From: CAZEFK01 sp964511405
Lineage (GTDB): Bacteria > Pseudomonadota > Alphaproteobacteria > Elsterales > Elsteraceae
NCBI GenBank assembly: GCA_964511405.1
Contig: CAZEFK010000002.1
Coordinates: 1-64,000 of the forward strand
Direction: 5' to 3'
DNA length: 64,000 nt
The notes under the pieces are model-generated. The model was not told where the DNA came from. It saw nothing but the letters and a program-made list of their open reading frames with translations, and searched no databases. Shown one piece after another: positions 17,817 to 25,461 of this stretch (positions are counted from its first letter, which is position 1; every line of letters starts with the position of its first letter). The translations under genes were made by a program, and so were the position numbers.

Positions 17817-18965
17817 CTACGCCGCGACCCTGCGGGCGCTGGCCGCAACGGCCAGCAGCATCGCCGCCAACAGCAGCAACGAGCCCTCCAGGCTGCTGGC
17901 CTGGGCCACGAACCCGATCAGGGCGGGTCCGGCCAGGATGCCCAGATAGCCCAGCGTCGTGACCGCCGCGACCGCCAGGTTGGGCGCCATCGCCGACTGG
18001 CGGCCGACCGCGGAGTACAGCACCGGCACGATGTTCGAGCAGCCGGCGCCGACCAGAGCAAAGCCGGCCAGCGCCCCGATCCAGGACGGGCTCATGACCG
18101 CGACGGCGAGGCCGGCGGCCGCGGCGACGGCGCCGACCGCCAGCACCCGCCGGCGGCCCAGCGCGTGGACCACCCGGTCGCCGGTCAGCCGGCCCGCGGT
18201 CATGGCCGTGGCGAACAGGGCGTAGCCCAACCCGCCCCACGCCGGGGCGGCGGCCCGCCGGGCGGTCAGGAACACCGCGCTCCAGTCCAGCATGGCGCCT
18301 TCGGTCAGGAACAGGACGAAGCACAAGGCGCCCAGCAGCAGCACGACGCCACGCGGCCAGGCGAAGGCCGGGCCGCGGCGGTCGCTGCCATAGGGCAGCA
18401 AGCCCTGGCTATGCGCCGCCAGCAGGGCAACGATCGCCACCGCAACGCACAGCGTCGCCACGAGCGGCGGTGTCCCAGCGGCCAGCAGGCCGCTGACCCC
18501 ACCCGACCCGACAATGCCGCCGACGCTGAACAAGCCGTGGAAGCCGGACATCTGGGGGCGATCGCCGGCCTTCTCGACGATCACCGCCTGGAGATTGATC
18601 ACCACGTCGACGGTGCCGATGCCGGCGCCGAACAGCAGCAGCGCCGCCGCCAGCGACGGCACCGTGCCGGCGGTCGCGAGCCAGGGCAGTGCGCCCGCTG
18701 CCGCCAGCCCCGCGATCCACAGCACCCGGCGACACCCATAGCGGCCGGCGAGCGCGCCCGAGACCGGCATGGTCGCGATCGAGCCGATGCCCAAGCACAG
18801 CAGCAGCAGGCCCAAGGTGCCCGCGGTGGCGCCCAGGCGCGCCTGGGCATAGGGCACCAACGGGGCCCAGGCCGACATGGCCAAGCCGGCAATCAGGAAG
18901 GCGGCGCGGGTCGCGCGCCGCTCCGCCGCGCCGGGCCGGCCCAGGGATGCGGCGAGGGCGGTCAC
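17817..18965 (-). CDS. MFS transporter
   Basis: 382 residues with about 12 hydrophobic membrane segments and little else. The A-motif-like loop is GALAGRYGCRRVLW after segment 2, and a related GRLTGDRVVHALGRRRVL loop follows segment 8; this internal repetition is typical of the major facilitator superfamily. The length is at the short end of the family. Substrate and direction cannot be told. The GTG start overlaps the stop of the GNAT gene by four bases (GTGA), so it may be exported together with, or protect against, the acetyltransferase's substrate (speculative). Confidence 0.85.
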   Translation of the reverse strand: MTALAASLGRPGAAERRATRAAFLIAGLAMSAWAPLVPYAQARLGATAGTLGLLLLCLGIGSIATMPVSGALAGRYGCRRVLWIAGLAAAGALPWLATAGTVPSLAAALLLFGAGIGTVDVVINLQAVIVEKAGDRPQMSGFHGLFSVGGIVGSGGVSGLLAAGTPPLVATLCVAVAIVALLAAHSQGLLPYGSDRRGPAFAWPRGVVLLLGALCFVLFLTEGAMLDWSAVFLTARRAAAPAWGGLGYALFATAMTAGRLTGDRVVHALGRRRVLAVGAVAAAAGLAVAVMSPSWIGALAGFALVGAGCSNIVPVLYSAVGRQSAMAPNLAVAAVTTLGYLGILAGPALIGFVAQASSLEGSLLLLAAMLLAVAASARRVAA

Positions 18966-19459
18966 CGGCCGGCGATGGTCGCGGCCGCCACCAACATGTC
19001 CACCCGCTCGCCGCGCACCAGCGCCGGCTCGGGGGCCAGGCCGATCATGCGGAAGCCCAGGCTGCGGTAGAACGACATGGCGCGGGCGTTGTCGGCGCGG
19101 ATGCTGGCCTCGAGCGTGGCATAGCCGCGCTCCCGCGCCGCCGGGACCGTCGCCCGGCCCAGCCGGGTGCCGATGCCCTGGCGATGGCGTCCGGGCGCGA
19201 CAAACGTGCTGATCTCCCCGATATCGGCGGTGGCGGGCGATCGTGGCAGGACCGCCTGCACACCGAGCAGGCCGCCGTCGCCGTCCACCGCCACATTGAA
19301 CAGCCCATGCCCCGGGAAGTTGCGGATGAAGTCGATCTCCTCGTCGACGGAGACCGGGGTGTCCAGGACACCTTGGCCGCCCGTCTTGGTGATGTGGTTA
19401 AGCAGCTCGGCGATCGCGGCGGCGTCCGCCTGCCGAACCGGTCGAATGGTCACGTCCAT
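18962..19459 (-). CDS. GNAT family N-acetyltransferase, copy 1
   Basis: 165 residues. The acetyl-CoA binding motif A is visible as APGRHRQGIGTRLGRA (about 101-116), and motif B as DNARAMSFYRSLGFRM. It resembles phosphinothricin/amino-acid acetyltransferases, with the N-terminal pattern MDVTIRPVRQADAAAIAELL. The acceptor is unknown. A close paralogue lies at 21561-22058, with the same start and end motifs, on the other side of a chemoreceptor gene. This copy is translationally coupled to the MFS gene. Confidence 0.88.
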   Translation of the reverse strand: MDVTIRPVRQADAAAIAELLNHITKTGGQGVLDTPVSVDEEIDFIRNFPGHGLFNVAVDGDGGLLGVQAVLPRSPATADIGEISTFVAPGRHRQGIGTRLGRATVPAARERGYATLEASIRADNARAMSFYRSLGFRMIGLAPEPALVRGERVDMLVAAATIAGR

Positions 19460-19676
19460 GGATTGCCTTCGTGCTGACGCGCCCGCGGGCCGGGGCCGAC
19501 GCGAGCGTGCCGCAGCCTGCGCGCCATCAAGGGCGCCGCCGGCCGCGGCTTCGGGATGTCACCGTCGCGGCCGCGCCCGATCCGAGCCGCAGCCTGCGGT
19601 GCCCCTGAGATGGGAGGTGCGCCCGTGCCCGTCCAGCCCGCATCGCTGCATGGGGGGCTGCACCGACGTCGACCCT

Positions 19677-21368
19677 CTAGGCGGCCTGGAGTCGCGCCAG
19701 GAAGCGCTCGACCTCGCGTTTGAGCTCGGCAGCCTGGTCGACCACCTGGTCGGCAGCCCCCTGCACGGCGCGGGCGGACTGGCCGGTCTCGCGGGCGGCA
19801 TCGCTGACACCGGCAATGCTGCTGGTGACTTCGGCGGTGCCGCGGGCCGCCTCCTGGACGTTGCGCGCGATCTCGCCGGTCGCCGCCCCCTGCTGCTGCA
19901 CCGCCACCGCCACCGATCCGGTGATCTCGCTGATGCTGCCGATGGTGCCGGCGATGCCCTCGATCGCCTGGACCGCGCGCTGGGTCTCGGCCTGAATGGC
20001 CTGGACCTGGGCGCCGATGTCCCCGGTGGCGTGGGCGGTCTGGCTGGCCAGTTGCTTGACTTCCGACGCGACCACCGCGAAGCCCTTGCCGGCGTCGCCG
20101 GCCCGCGCCGCCTCGATCGTCGCGTTCAGGGCCAACAGATTGGTCTGGCCCGCGATGTCGGCGATCAGCTTGACCACGTCGCCGATGCGCTGGGCCGCCG
20201 CCGACAGGCTGCGGATGGTGTCGTTGGTGCGGTCGGCCTCGGCCACCGCGCCGTCGGCAACCTCGGCGGCCCGGCCGACCTGGCGGCTGATCTCGGCGAT
20301 CGAGCTCGACAGCTCCTCCGACGCGCTGGCCACGGTCTGGACATTGGCCGCGGCCTGGTCCGAGGCCGCGGCGACCGCGCTGGACTGCTGGCTCGCCTGC
20401 TCGGCATTGGCCGACAGCGCCTGGGCCGTGCCGCGCATCTGCCCGGCCGCGCCGCTCACCGACACCGCGACGCGGTCCATGGCGCCGAGGAAGTCCTCGG
20501 TGGCAGCCTCCACGACCGCCTGACGCCGGGCCTTGGCCGCGCGTTCGCGGTCCTGGGCCTCGGCGAGGCGCCGCGCGTCGATCAGGCCGTCCTTGAACAC
20601 CGCCAGCGCTTGCGCCATGGCGCCGATCTCGTCGCGCCGGCCGGCCGCGGCGATCGTGACGTCGAGGTTGCCGGCCGCCAGGGCTGCCATGTCGCCCTTC
20701 AACCCGGCCAGCGGCCGCGAGATGTTGCGCCCGACCAGCCACGCCAGGCCGACGGTGGCGGCGATCAGCACCAGGGCCAGCAGCCCGAGTTCGACCAGCG
20801 CGGCGCGGACTTCGGCCGCCAGGTCGTCGACGTAGAGACCGGTCAGGATATAGACGCCCCAGGGATCGAAGCGCTTGAGGTAGGAGACCTTGCGCAGCGG
20901 CTCGCCCCCGCCCGGCTTGGGATAGACATAGCTGTAGGTGCCTTCGGCCTGCCGCTTCATGAGCGCGGTCATCTCGGCCACGATCGGCGTGCCCACCGCA
21001 TCCTTGAGGCCGAGCTGGCTCTTGCCCTCGTTCTGGGGCGCGGCGCCGTTGGCGACCGAGATGCCGTCCAGCCGGTTGACGGTCAGGTAGCCGACGGCGC
21101 CGTCATAGCGCATGCCGTGGATGACGCTGCGGAAGCGCTCGATCGCCTGGTCGCGGGTCAGTGCGCCGGCGCCGACCTGATCCTCCAGCGACTGGGCGAC
21201 ACCGGCGGCGGCGTCGACGATGCTACGCATCTTGGCGACGCGCTCCGTCATCATGCGGTCGCCGAGGATCGTTCCTGCCAGCGCCGTCGCCGCCACCAGC
21301 GCCACCGCCGCCAATGCCACCAGCAGCCACAGCTTGGTCGAGATCTTCAATCGATCGAGGATCGTCAC
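19677..21368 (-). CDS. Methyl-accepting chemotaxis protein with single Cache domain
   Basis: 563 residues. Membrane segment 1 at about 12-34, a periplasmic single Cache (sCache_2) domain at about 40-185 with a YDGAVGYLTVN and FDPWGVYILTGLYVDD pattern, membrane segment 2 at about 190-213, HAMP at about 213-265, and a long cytoplasmic coiled-coil signalling domain with the conserved hairpin tip ([19 protein letters not shown]). It should form dimers and steer CheA; sCache_2 domains commonly bind small organic acids. The GTG at 21368 was chosen because GGAGGCGA lies seven bases upstream; an earlier ATG at 21467 would add a non-homologous leader. No other chemotaxis gene is adjacent. Confidence 0.92.
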   Translation of the reverse strand: MTILDRLKISTKLWLLVALAAVALVAATALAGTILGDRMMTERVAKMRSIVDAAAGVAQSLEDQVGAGALTRDQAIERFRSVIHGMRYDGAVGYLTVNRLDGISVANGAAPQNEGKSQLGLKDAVGTPIVAEMTALMKRQAEGTYSYVYPKPGGGEPLRKVSYLKRFDPWGVYILTGLYVDDLAAEVRAALVELGLLALVLIAATVGLAWLVGRNISRPLAGLKGDMAALAAGNLDVTIAAAGRRDEIGAMAQALAVFKDGLIDARRLAEAQDRERAAKARRQAVVEAATEDFLGAMDRVAVSVSGAAGQMRGTAQALSANAEQASQQSSAVAAASDQAAANVQTVASASEELSSSIAEISRQVGRAAEVADGAVAEADRTNDTIRSLSAAAQRIGDVVKLIADIAGQTNLLALNATIEAARAGDAGKGFAVVASEVKQLASQTAHATGDIGAQVQAIQAETQRAVQAIEGIAGTIGSISEITGSVAVAVQQQGAATGEIARNVQEAARGTAEVTSSIAGVSDAARETGQSARAVQGAADQVVDQAAELKREVERFLARLQAA

Positions 21369-21560
21369 GGGGGTCGCCTCCAAGCGCGATCGGGCATTCG
21401 GTTGTCCGGTGATACGGCCGTCGATGCCGGACCAAGCGTTGGCGAATGTAGATCGAATTGGAAGCATTCCAGTGCTGCATTGCGGTATTGGCAGCCATCG
21501 GCGCCGCCCCGATTGATGGCGGGCCGGCGCGCGCCCATATGGTTTCTTTTTGTTTAACGG

Positions 21561-22058
21561 TCAGCTCGACGCGCCGAGGCTGGCCTCTGCGATCAGCACG
21601 TCGACCGGCTCGCCGCGCCGCAGCACGGGCTCCGGCGCCATCCCGACCATCCGGAACCCAAGGCTGCGATAGAAGGACAACGCCACGGCGTTGTCGGCCC
21701 GGATCGCCGCCCGCAGCGTGGTGAAGCCGCGCGCCCGCGCCGCGGCGACGCTGGCCTGGCCAAGGCGGGTGCCGATCCCCAAGCGGTGCCGGTCGGGGTC
21801 CACGAACGTCTTAATGTCGCCTACGGCCCCAGGCTCGACGGCCAACGGCAGGATATCCTGGAGGCCCACGATGGCCCCGTCGTCCTCCGCGACATGGAAC
21901 ACGCCGTGCTGGGGAAAGCCGCGGATGAACTCGGCCTTGTGCGCCGCCGACACCGGGATGCCGATGGCGGCCTGGCCGTCGTCGGCGATGAGGCGATTGA
22001 GCAGGGTCGCGATCGCGTCCGCATCCGCGACGCGGACTGGTCTGATGGTCACGTCCAT
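21561..22058 (-). CDS. GNAT family N-acetyltransferase, copy 2
   Basis: 165 residues, paralogous over the full length to the protein encoded at 18962-19459: both begin MDVTIRPVR, share GIGTRLG in motif A and IRADNA plus SFYRSLGFRM in motif B. Motif A here reads DPDRHRLGIGTRLGQA. The ATG at 22058 matches the start of the paralogue; the longer frame to 22196 carries low-complexity, non-homologous sequence. The acceptor is unknown. The gene stands alone downstream of a truncated MarC remnant on the other strand. Confidence 0.88.
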   Translation of the reverse strand: MDVTIRPVRVADADAIATLLNRLIADDGQAAIGIPVSAAHKAEFIRGFPQHGVFHVAEDDGAIVGLQDILPLAVEPGAVGDIKTFVDPDRHRLGIGTRLGQASVAAARARGFTTLRAAIRADNAVALSFYRSLGFRMVGMAPEPVLRRGEPVDVLIAEASLGASS

Positions 22059-22135
22059 TGAGCAACCTATGTGCAGTGCAGGATCCACGGCCGAAGGCGG
22101 TGGCCGCGCAGCAGAGGGCCACGGGGAGGGGGCGG

Positions 22136-22627
22136 CCCGGCGCTTTGTTGCGCTGCAATGAACATGGGCGCGAGTCGGCCTGCCGTCGCTCGGCAAGGCG
22201 GCCTAGGCCGTTCTTCGGCATCACGCTGCCGGTGGTCGGGATCGCCGCCAGCCTGGCCGTCACGTCGTTCGCCTGGACGCTGCTGCACGCCGGCGACGCC
22301 GACGCGTTCTATCCTCTGACCATGCCGCTGACCGTCGGCCCGGGCTCGATCTCGGTGGCGATCGCCCTCGGCAGCCAGCGACCGCAGGCGGCATCGGGTC
22401 TGGCCGACCTCGCCCTGTCGGGCGGCGGCGCGATCCTGGGCCTGGCCGCCGTCGCGGCGACCATCTTCATCTGCTACCGCTTCGCCGACCGCGTGGTCGC
22501 GCTGCTCGGCCGGCACGGCAGCCGCGTCACGGTGCGGCTGTCCGCCTTCATCCTGCTCTGCATCGGCATCCAGTTCCTATGGAATGGCATCAGCGCCTTG
22601 CTGGCGGCCGGCCATCCCTCCGGCTGA
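22136..22627 (+). pseudogene. 5'-truncated MarC-family membrane protein remnant
   Basis: The frame encodes about 140 residues that match the central and C-terminal parts of MarC/UPF0056 membrane proteins: FFGITLPVVGIAAS, the family's landmark PLTMPLTVGPGSIS, then a segment around ICYRFADRVVALLG and the end LSAFILLCIGIQFLWNGI. Full members have about 200-220 residues and six membrane segments; here the first one or two segments and the initiating region are missing and are replaced by charged, low-hydrophobicity sequence abutting the divergent GNAT gene. No good start codon with a ribosome binding site is seen. It most likely became a remnant when the GNAT region was rearranged. The left boundary is approximate. 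Confidence 0.65.
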
Positions 22628-22695
22628 GGGGGCGCAAGGGCCCACACGGCACATCGTGCCGTCCGGTCCCTCCCCCACCCTCGCACGGCGTCGCC

Positions 22696-22727
22696 GGGCC
22701 GTTGCCTCTTGAAAAGAGGCTCGGCCC
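22696..22727. terminator. Bidirectional hairpin between MarC remnant and HU gene
   Basis: GGGCCG, GCCTCTT, a GAA loop, AAGAGGC and CGGCCC form an interrupted stem of 6 plus 7 base pairs. It lies eight bases past the HU stop (22735) and about 70 bases past the MarC remnant stop. There is no clear T-run, so this is a terminator candidate by position and stem strength only. Confidence 0.55.
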
Positions 22728-22734
22728 TGGCGCG

Positions 22735-23091
22735 TCAGGCGGACTTCTTGGCCGGCTTCTTGGCCTTGGCCGGCGCAGCCTTGGCGGCCTTCTTGGCCGG
22801 GGTCTTGGCCGGCGGCGCCACGGCATCCTTCAGGGCCTTGGCCGGCGCGAACTTGGGCGCCTTGGAGGCAGGGATGTCGATGGTCTCGCCGGTGCGCAGG
22901 TTACGGCCCTTGCGCGCCGGACGATCGGCGACCCGGAAGGCGCCGAGGCCGAAGATCCGTACTTCCTCGCCCCGGCCGAGCGTGGCCGAGATCTCTTGGA
23001 CCAGAGCGCCCAGCACCTTGCCGGTGTCAGTCTTGGTCATACCGAGGCGCTCCGCGATCGCAGCCGCCATGTCAGCTTGGGTCAACGCCAT
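22735..23091 (-). CDS. HU family DNA-binding protein with Lys/Ala-rich tail
   Basis: 118 residues. Residues 1-90 are an HU/IHF fold: the helical N-terminus MALTQADMAAAIAERLGM, the FGLGAFRV strand, and the DNA-clasping arm with RKGRNLRTGE. The final 28 residues form a lysine/alanine/proline repeat tail (AKKAAKAAPAKAKKPAKK) like histone H1-type extensions, so the protein probably compacts DNA and binds it without much sequence preference. The arm proline stands in a GETIDIPAS context. AAGGAG precedes the ATG by seven bases. A terminator-like hairpin lies about 95 bases upstream, and another just downstream of the stop. Confidence 0.92.
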   Translation of the reverse strand: MALTQADMAAAIAERLGMTKTDTGKVLGALVQEISATLGRGEEVRIFGLGAFRVADRPARKGRNLRTGETIDIPASKAPKFAPAKALKDAVAPPAKTPAKKAAKAAPAKAKKPAKKSA

Positions 23092-23185
23092 TGTTTGGCT
23101 CCTTAGCTCGTACCCGGACGTATCCGCGGTATACCACCAATCCCCAAGAACGCCAGAGGGATTGCGCGGGCGAGCGTGAAAAAGC

Positions 23186-23210
23186 CCCTGAAAACCGGCA
23201 TTCTTCAGGG
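23186..23210 (-). terminator. Terminator-like hairpin upstream of the HU gene
   Basis: Perfect seven-base arms CCCTGAA and TTCAGGG around an 11-base loop. Read on the minus strand the stem is followed by GCTTTTT, the layout of a rho-independent terminator or attenuator about 95 bases before the HU start. No gene is visible on the minus strand in 23211-23459, so it could end a small RNA or attenuate HU transcription. The 368-base gap 23092-23459 otherwise holds only the promoters of HU and the divergent transpeptidase gene. Confidence 0.45.
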
Positions 23211-23459
23211 AAAACATGGTATTGCGCGGTCTTGGGCCGGGTCGTGGCGACCCGCGGAATGGCCGAGATTCCCAGGGCAAACCGGCGAATCGATCGACCG
23301 GACCTGGCGAAGAACTGCCGCCGCGGCAACAGCATTCGCTTCGCGAACACCGGACCGCGACCTTGCCGTTGCCGACGGCAATGATTTGCCTTTGCCGGTT
23401 TGCGCCCGGGCATCGGGCGAATAGAGTTCCGCGGTCCCGTCCCAGCCGAGAGGATCGCC

Positions 23460-25013
23460 ATGCCCATCCGCCCCACGATTCAGGTCCGCGTTCCCAGCGC
23501 CGGTGACGAGCGCCATTTGGGCGTGCTGTCCATCGACGACTGGAGCGTGCCCTGCGCCGTCGGGGCTGCCGGGCTGGTCCCGGCCACTGCCAAGCGCGAA
23601 GGCGACCGGGCGACGCCGATCGGCGTGTTCGCCCTGCGCTACGGCTTCTTCGAACCAGGCGCCTGGCCGGACTTCCCGCGCGACCTCGAGTTCCCCTTCG
23701 TCCCTTACGATCCCGCCATGATGTGGAGCGAGGACCCGGCCGATCCCGACTACAACCGCGCGGTCTTCGAGGAGACGCCGGACCCGGCCCGCGCCACGGC
23801 CCGCCGGGCGACCGGCCAGTTCGACCTGTTCGTGCCGATCGGCTGGAACGACGCCGTGCCCGACCCCCATCGCGGCAGTGCCATTTATCTGCATGTGGCG
23901 CGGCCGGGCCTGACCCCCACCGCCGGCTGCGTCGCCGTCGCGCGCGAGCATGCGCTGGCGCTGGCCCGCCGCCTGGTGCCGGGGATGACGATCGACATCG
24001 CGCCGCTCGACGAGACCCCGGTGCGCGCCGCCGAGCGCCGCATGGAGCCCTTGGAGAGCGTGACCTTCACAGGGCTGGCGCCCGGGCCGCGCCTGATCGT
24101 GACCGGCGCGGTCCACGGCAACGAAGTCGCCGGCGCCATCGCGATCCGCCAGGCGATCGACGACATCCGCGCCGGGCGCCTGCTGATCCGGCGCGGCACC
24201 GTCACCTTCGTGCCGATCGTCAACGCCCTCGCCCATCGCCGCAACAGCCGGGCCGGCGACCGCAACCTCAACCGCGACCTGCGCGAAGCGACGGTGCCGA
24301 CCAGCTACGAGGACCGGGTCGCCAATGTTCTGTGCCCGCTGCTGCGCGGCCACGACGTGCTGCTCGACCTGCACAGCTTCCGGGTCGGCAGTCGGCCGTT
24401 CGTGTTCGTCGGCCCTGCCGACAATGACGGGCCGGTCGAGCCGTTCGCCCAGGCCTCGGCCGAAGGCGACTTCGCCAGCCGGCTCGGGCCCGAGCTGGTC
24501 ATGCATGGCTGGCTGCAGGCCTATGTCGCGGCAGCCGAGGAGAAGCGCCGGCTGATCGCGGCCGGAGTCGGCGCCGGCGGCCCCCTGCCCGAGGTGGCGC
24601 CGTCCCTCGGCGTCGGGACCACCGAATATATGCGCTTCGCCGGCGGCTATGCCGTGACCGTGGAATGCGGCCAGCACGACGATCCCGCAGCCCCCGGCGT
24701 CGCCCGCGCAGCGATCCGCGCCGCGCTTGCGCATCTGCGCCTGATCGAAGCGCCGCCGCCGCCCCGCTCGGTCCGCCGCGGCATCGAATTCCGCGAGATC
24801 GTGGTCGCCCACTCGGCCGACGATCGCTTGGCGCGCGACTGGCGCACCGGCGACCCGGTCGCCGCCGGCACCGTGATCGCCCGCCGCGCCGATGGCACCG
24901 AGCTCACCGCGCCCGCGGACGGCTTTATCGTGTTCCCCAACGCCAGCCCGCAGCCGCTCGATGACCTCTACAGCTTCGGCGTGCCCAGCGAGCGGTTCCG
25001 CGACGACGGCTGA
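23460..25013 (+). CDS. Fusion of L,D-transpeptidase (YkuD) domain and M14/AstE-like zinc deacylase domain
   Basis: 517 residues with two enzyme-like halves. Residues about 5-185 resemble a YkuD L,D-transpeptidase: His145 in YLHVARPG and the catalytic Cys157 in TAGCVAV, plus an early ATPIGVFAL segment. Residues about 200-510 resemble the succinylglutamate desuccinylase/aspartoacylase branch of zinc carboxypeptidases: zinc ligands His219 and Glu222 in VHGNE, His305 in LLDLHS, the substrate-binding GDRNLNRD at 266-273 and a catalytic Glu402 in TVECGQH. No signal peptide or membrane segment is seen, which is unexpected for a cell-wall enzyme. The ATG at 23460 follows a GAGAGGA site. I know of no standard function for this fusion; a role in peptidoglycan or acyl-amino-acid processing is only a guess. 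Confidence 0.82.
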   Translation: MPIRPTIQVRVPSAGDERHLGVLSIDDWSVPCAVGAAGLVPATAKREGDRATPIGVFALRYGFFEPGAWPDFPRDLEFPFVPYDPAMMWSEDPADPDYNRAVFEETPDPARATARRATGQFDLFVPIGWNDAVPDPHRGSAIYLHVARPGLTPTAGCVAVAREHALALARRLVPGMTIDIAPLDETPVRAAERRMEPLESVTFTGLAPGPRLIVTGAVHGNEVAGAIAIRQAIDDIRAGRLLIRRGTVTFVPIVNALAHRRNSRAGDRNLNRDLREATVPTSYEDRVANVLCPLLRGHDVLLDLHSFRVGSRPFVFVGPADNDGPVEPFAQASAEGDFASRLGPELVMHGWLQAYVAAAEEKRRLIAAGVGAGGPLPEVAPSLGVGTTEYMRFAGGYAVTVECGQHDDPAAPGVARAAIRAALAHLRLIEAPPPPRSVRRGIEFREIVVAHSADDRLARDWRTGDPVAAGTVIARRADGTELTAPADGFIVFPNASPQPLDDLYSFGVPSERFRDDG

Positions 25014-25020
25014 GCGGCCC

Positions 25021-25461
25021 TCATCGCGGCAATCCGAACCGCGCCGCGAGCGGCGACGGCTGTGGCTGCGCGGCGATCGCCTGGAAGCTGGCGGCGAGGC
25101 CCGGCAGCTCGGCCGGTATCGCCGCCATCAGCGGCGGTACCGGCACGGCCGGCGGCGGCGCGGCACCGGCCGCGACCCACACCCGCGTGATCCGGTCGCC
25201 GCTACCCACGATCCCGTGCCGCAGGCCCTGGAGCAGCTGGTCGAGCACGGCATGCAGGCTGCCGGCATAGGTGCCGTTGAGCGTCGGCGAGTCGGCCGGC
25301 CGGTTCGGCCAGTCGAATGCGAACCCGTACCGGCGTGCCAACTGGCCGAGCGCGGCGTCGAGCGGTAGGTCCGTGGCTTCGAGCACGACCCCATCCTCGG
25401 CCGCCGCCGGCGCCATGGGCAGCGGCAGCGCCAGCAGCAGGGCAACGGCCAGCCGGATCAT
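25021..25461 (-). CDS. Small secreted protein with STN-like (secretin/TonB short N-terminal) domain
   Basis: 146 residues. A Sec signal peptide at 1-21 (MIRLAVALLLALPLPMAPAAA) is followed by a domain of about 75 residues of the pattern DLPLDAALGQLARRYGFAF ... GSLHAVLDQLLQG, the helix-strand arrangement of STN domains found at the N-terminus of secretins and FecA-type receptors. The C-terminal 50 residues are proline/alanine-rich and look unstructured. The ATG overlaps the stop of the DUF1501 gene (ATGA), so it belongs to that operon and probably acts in the periplasm with those proteins. The domain call is from sequence pattern only. Confidence 0.65.
   Translation of the reverse strand: MIRLAVALLLALPLPMAPAAAEDGVVLEATDLPLDAALGQLARRYGFAFDWPNRPADSPTLNGTYAGSLHAVLDQLLQGLRHGIVGSGDRITRVWVAAGAAPPPAVPVPPLMAAIPAELPGLAASFQAIAAQPQPSPLAARFGLPR

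Noticed and set aside
19460..19676. A possible short gene between GNAT copy 1 and the chemoreceptor gene
   Set aside because: No frame with a start, ribosome binding site and non-shadow composition was found in this 217-base gap.
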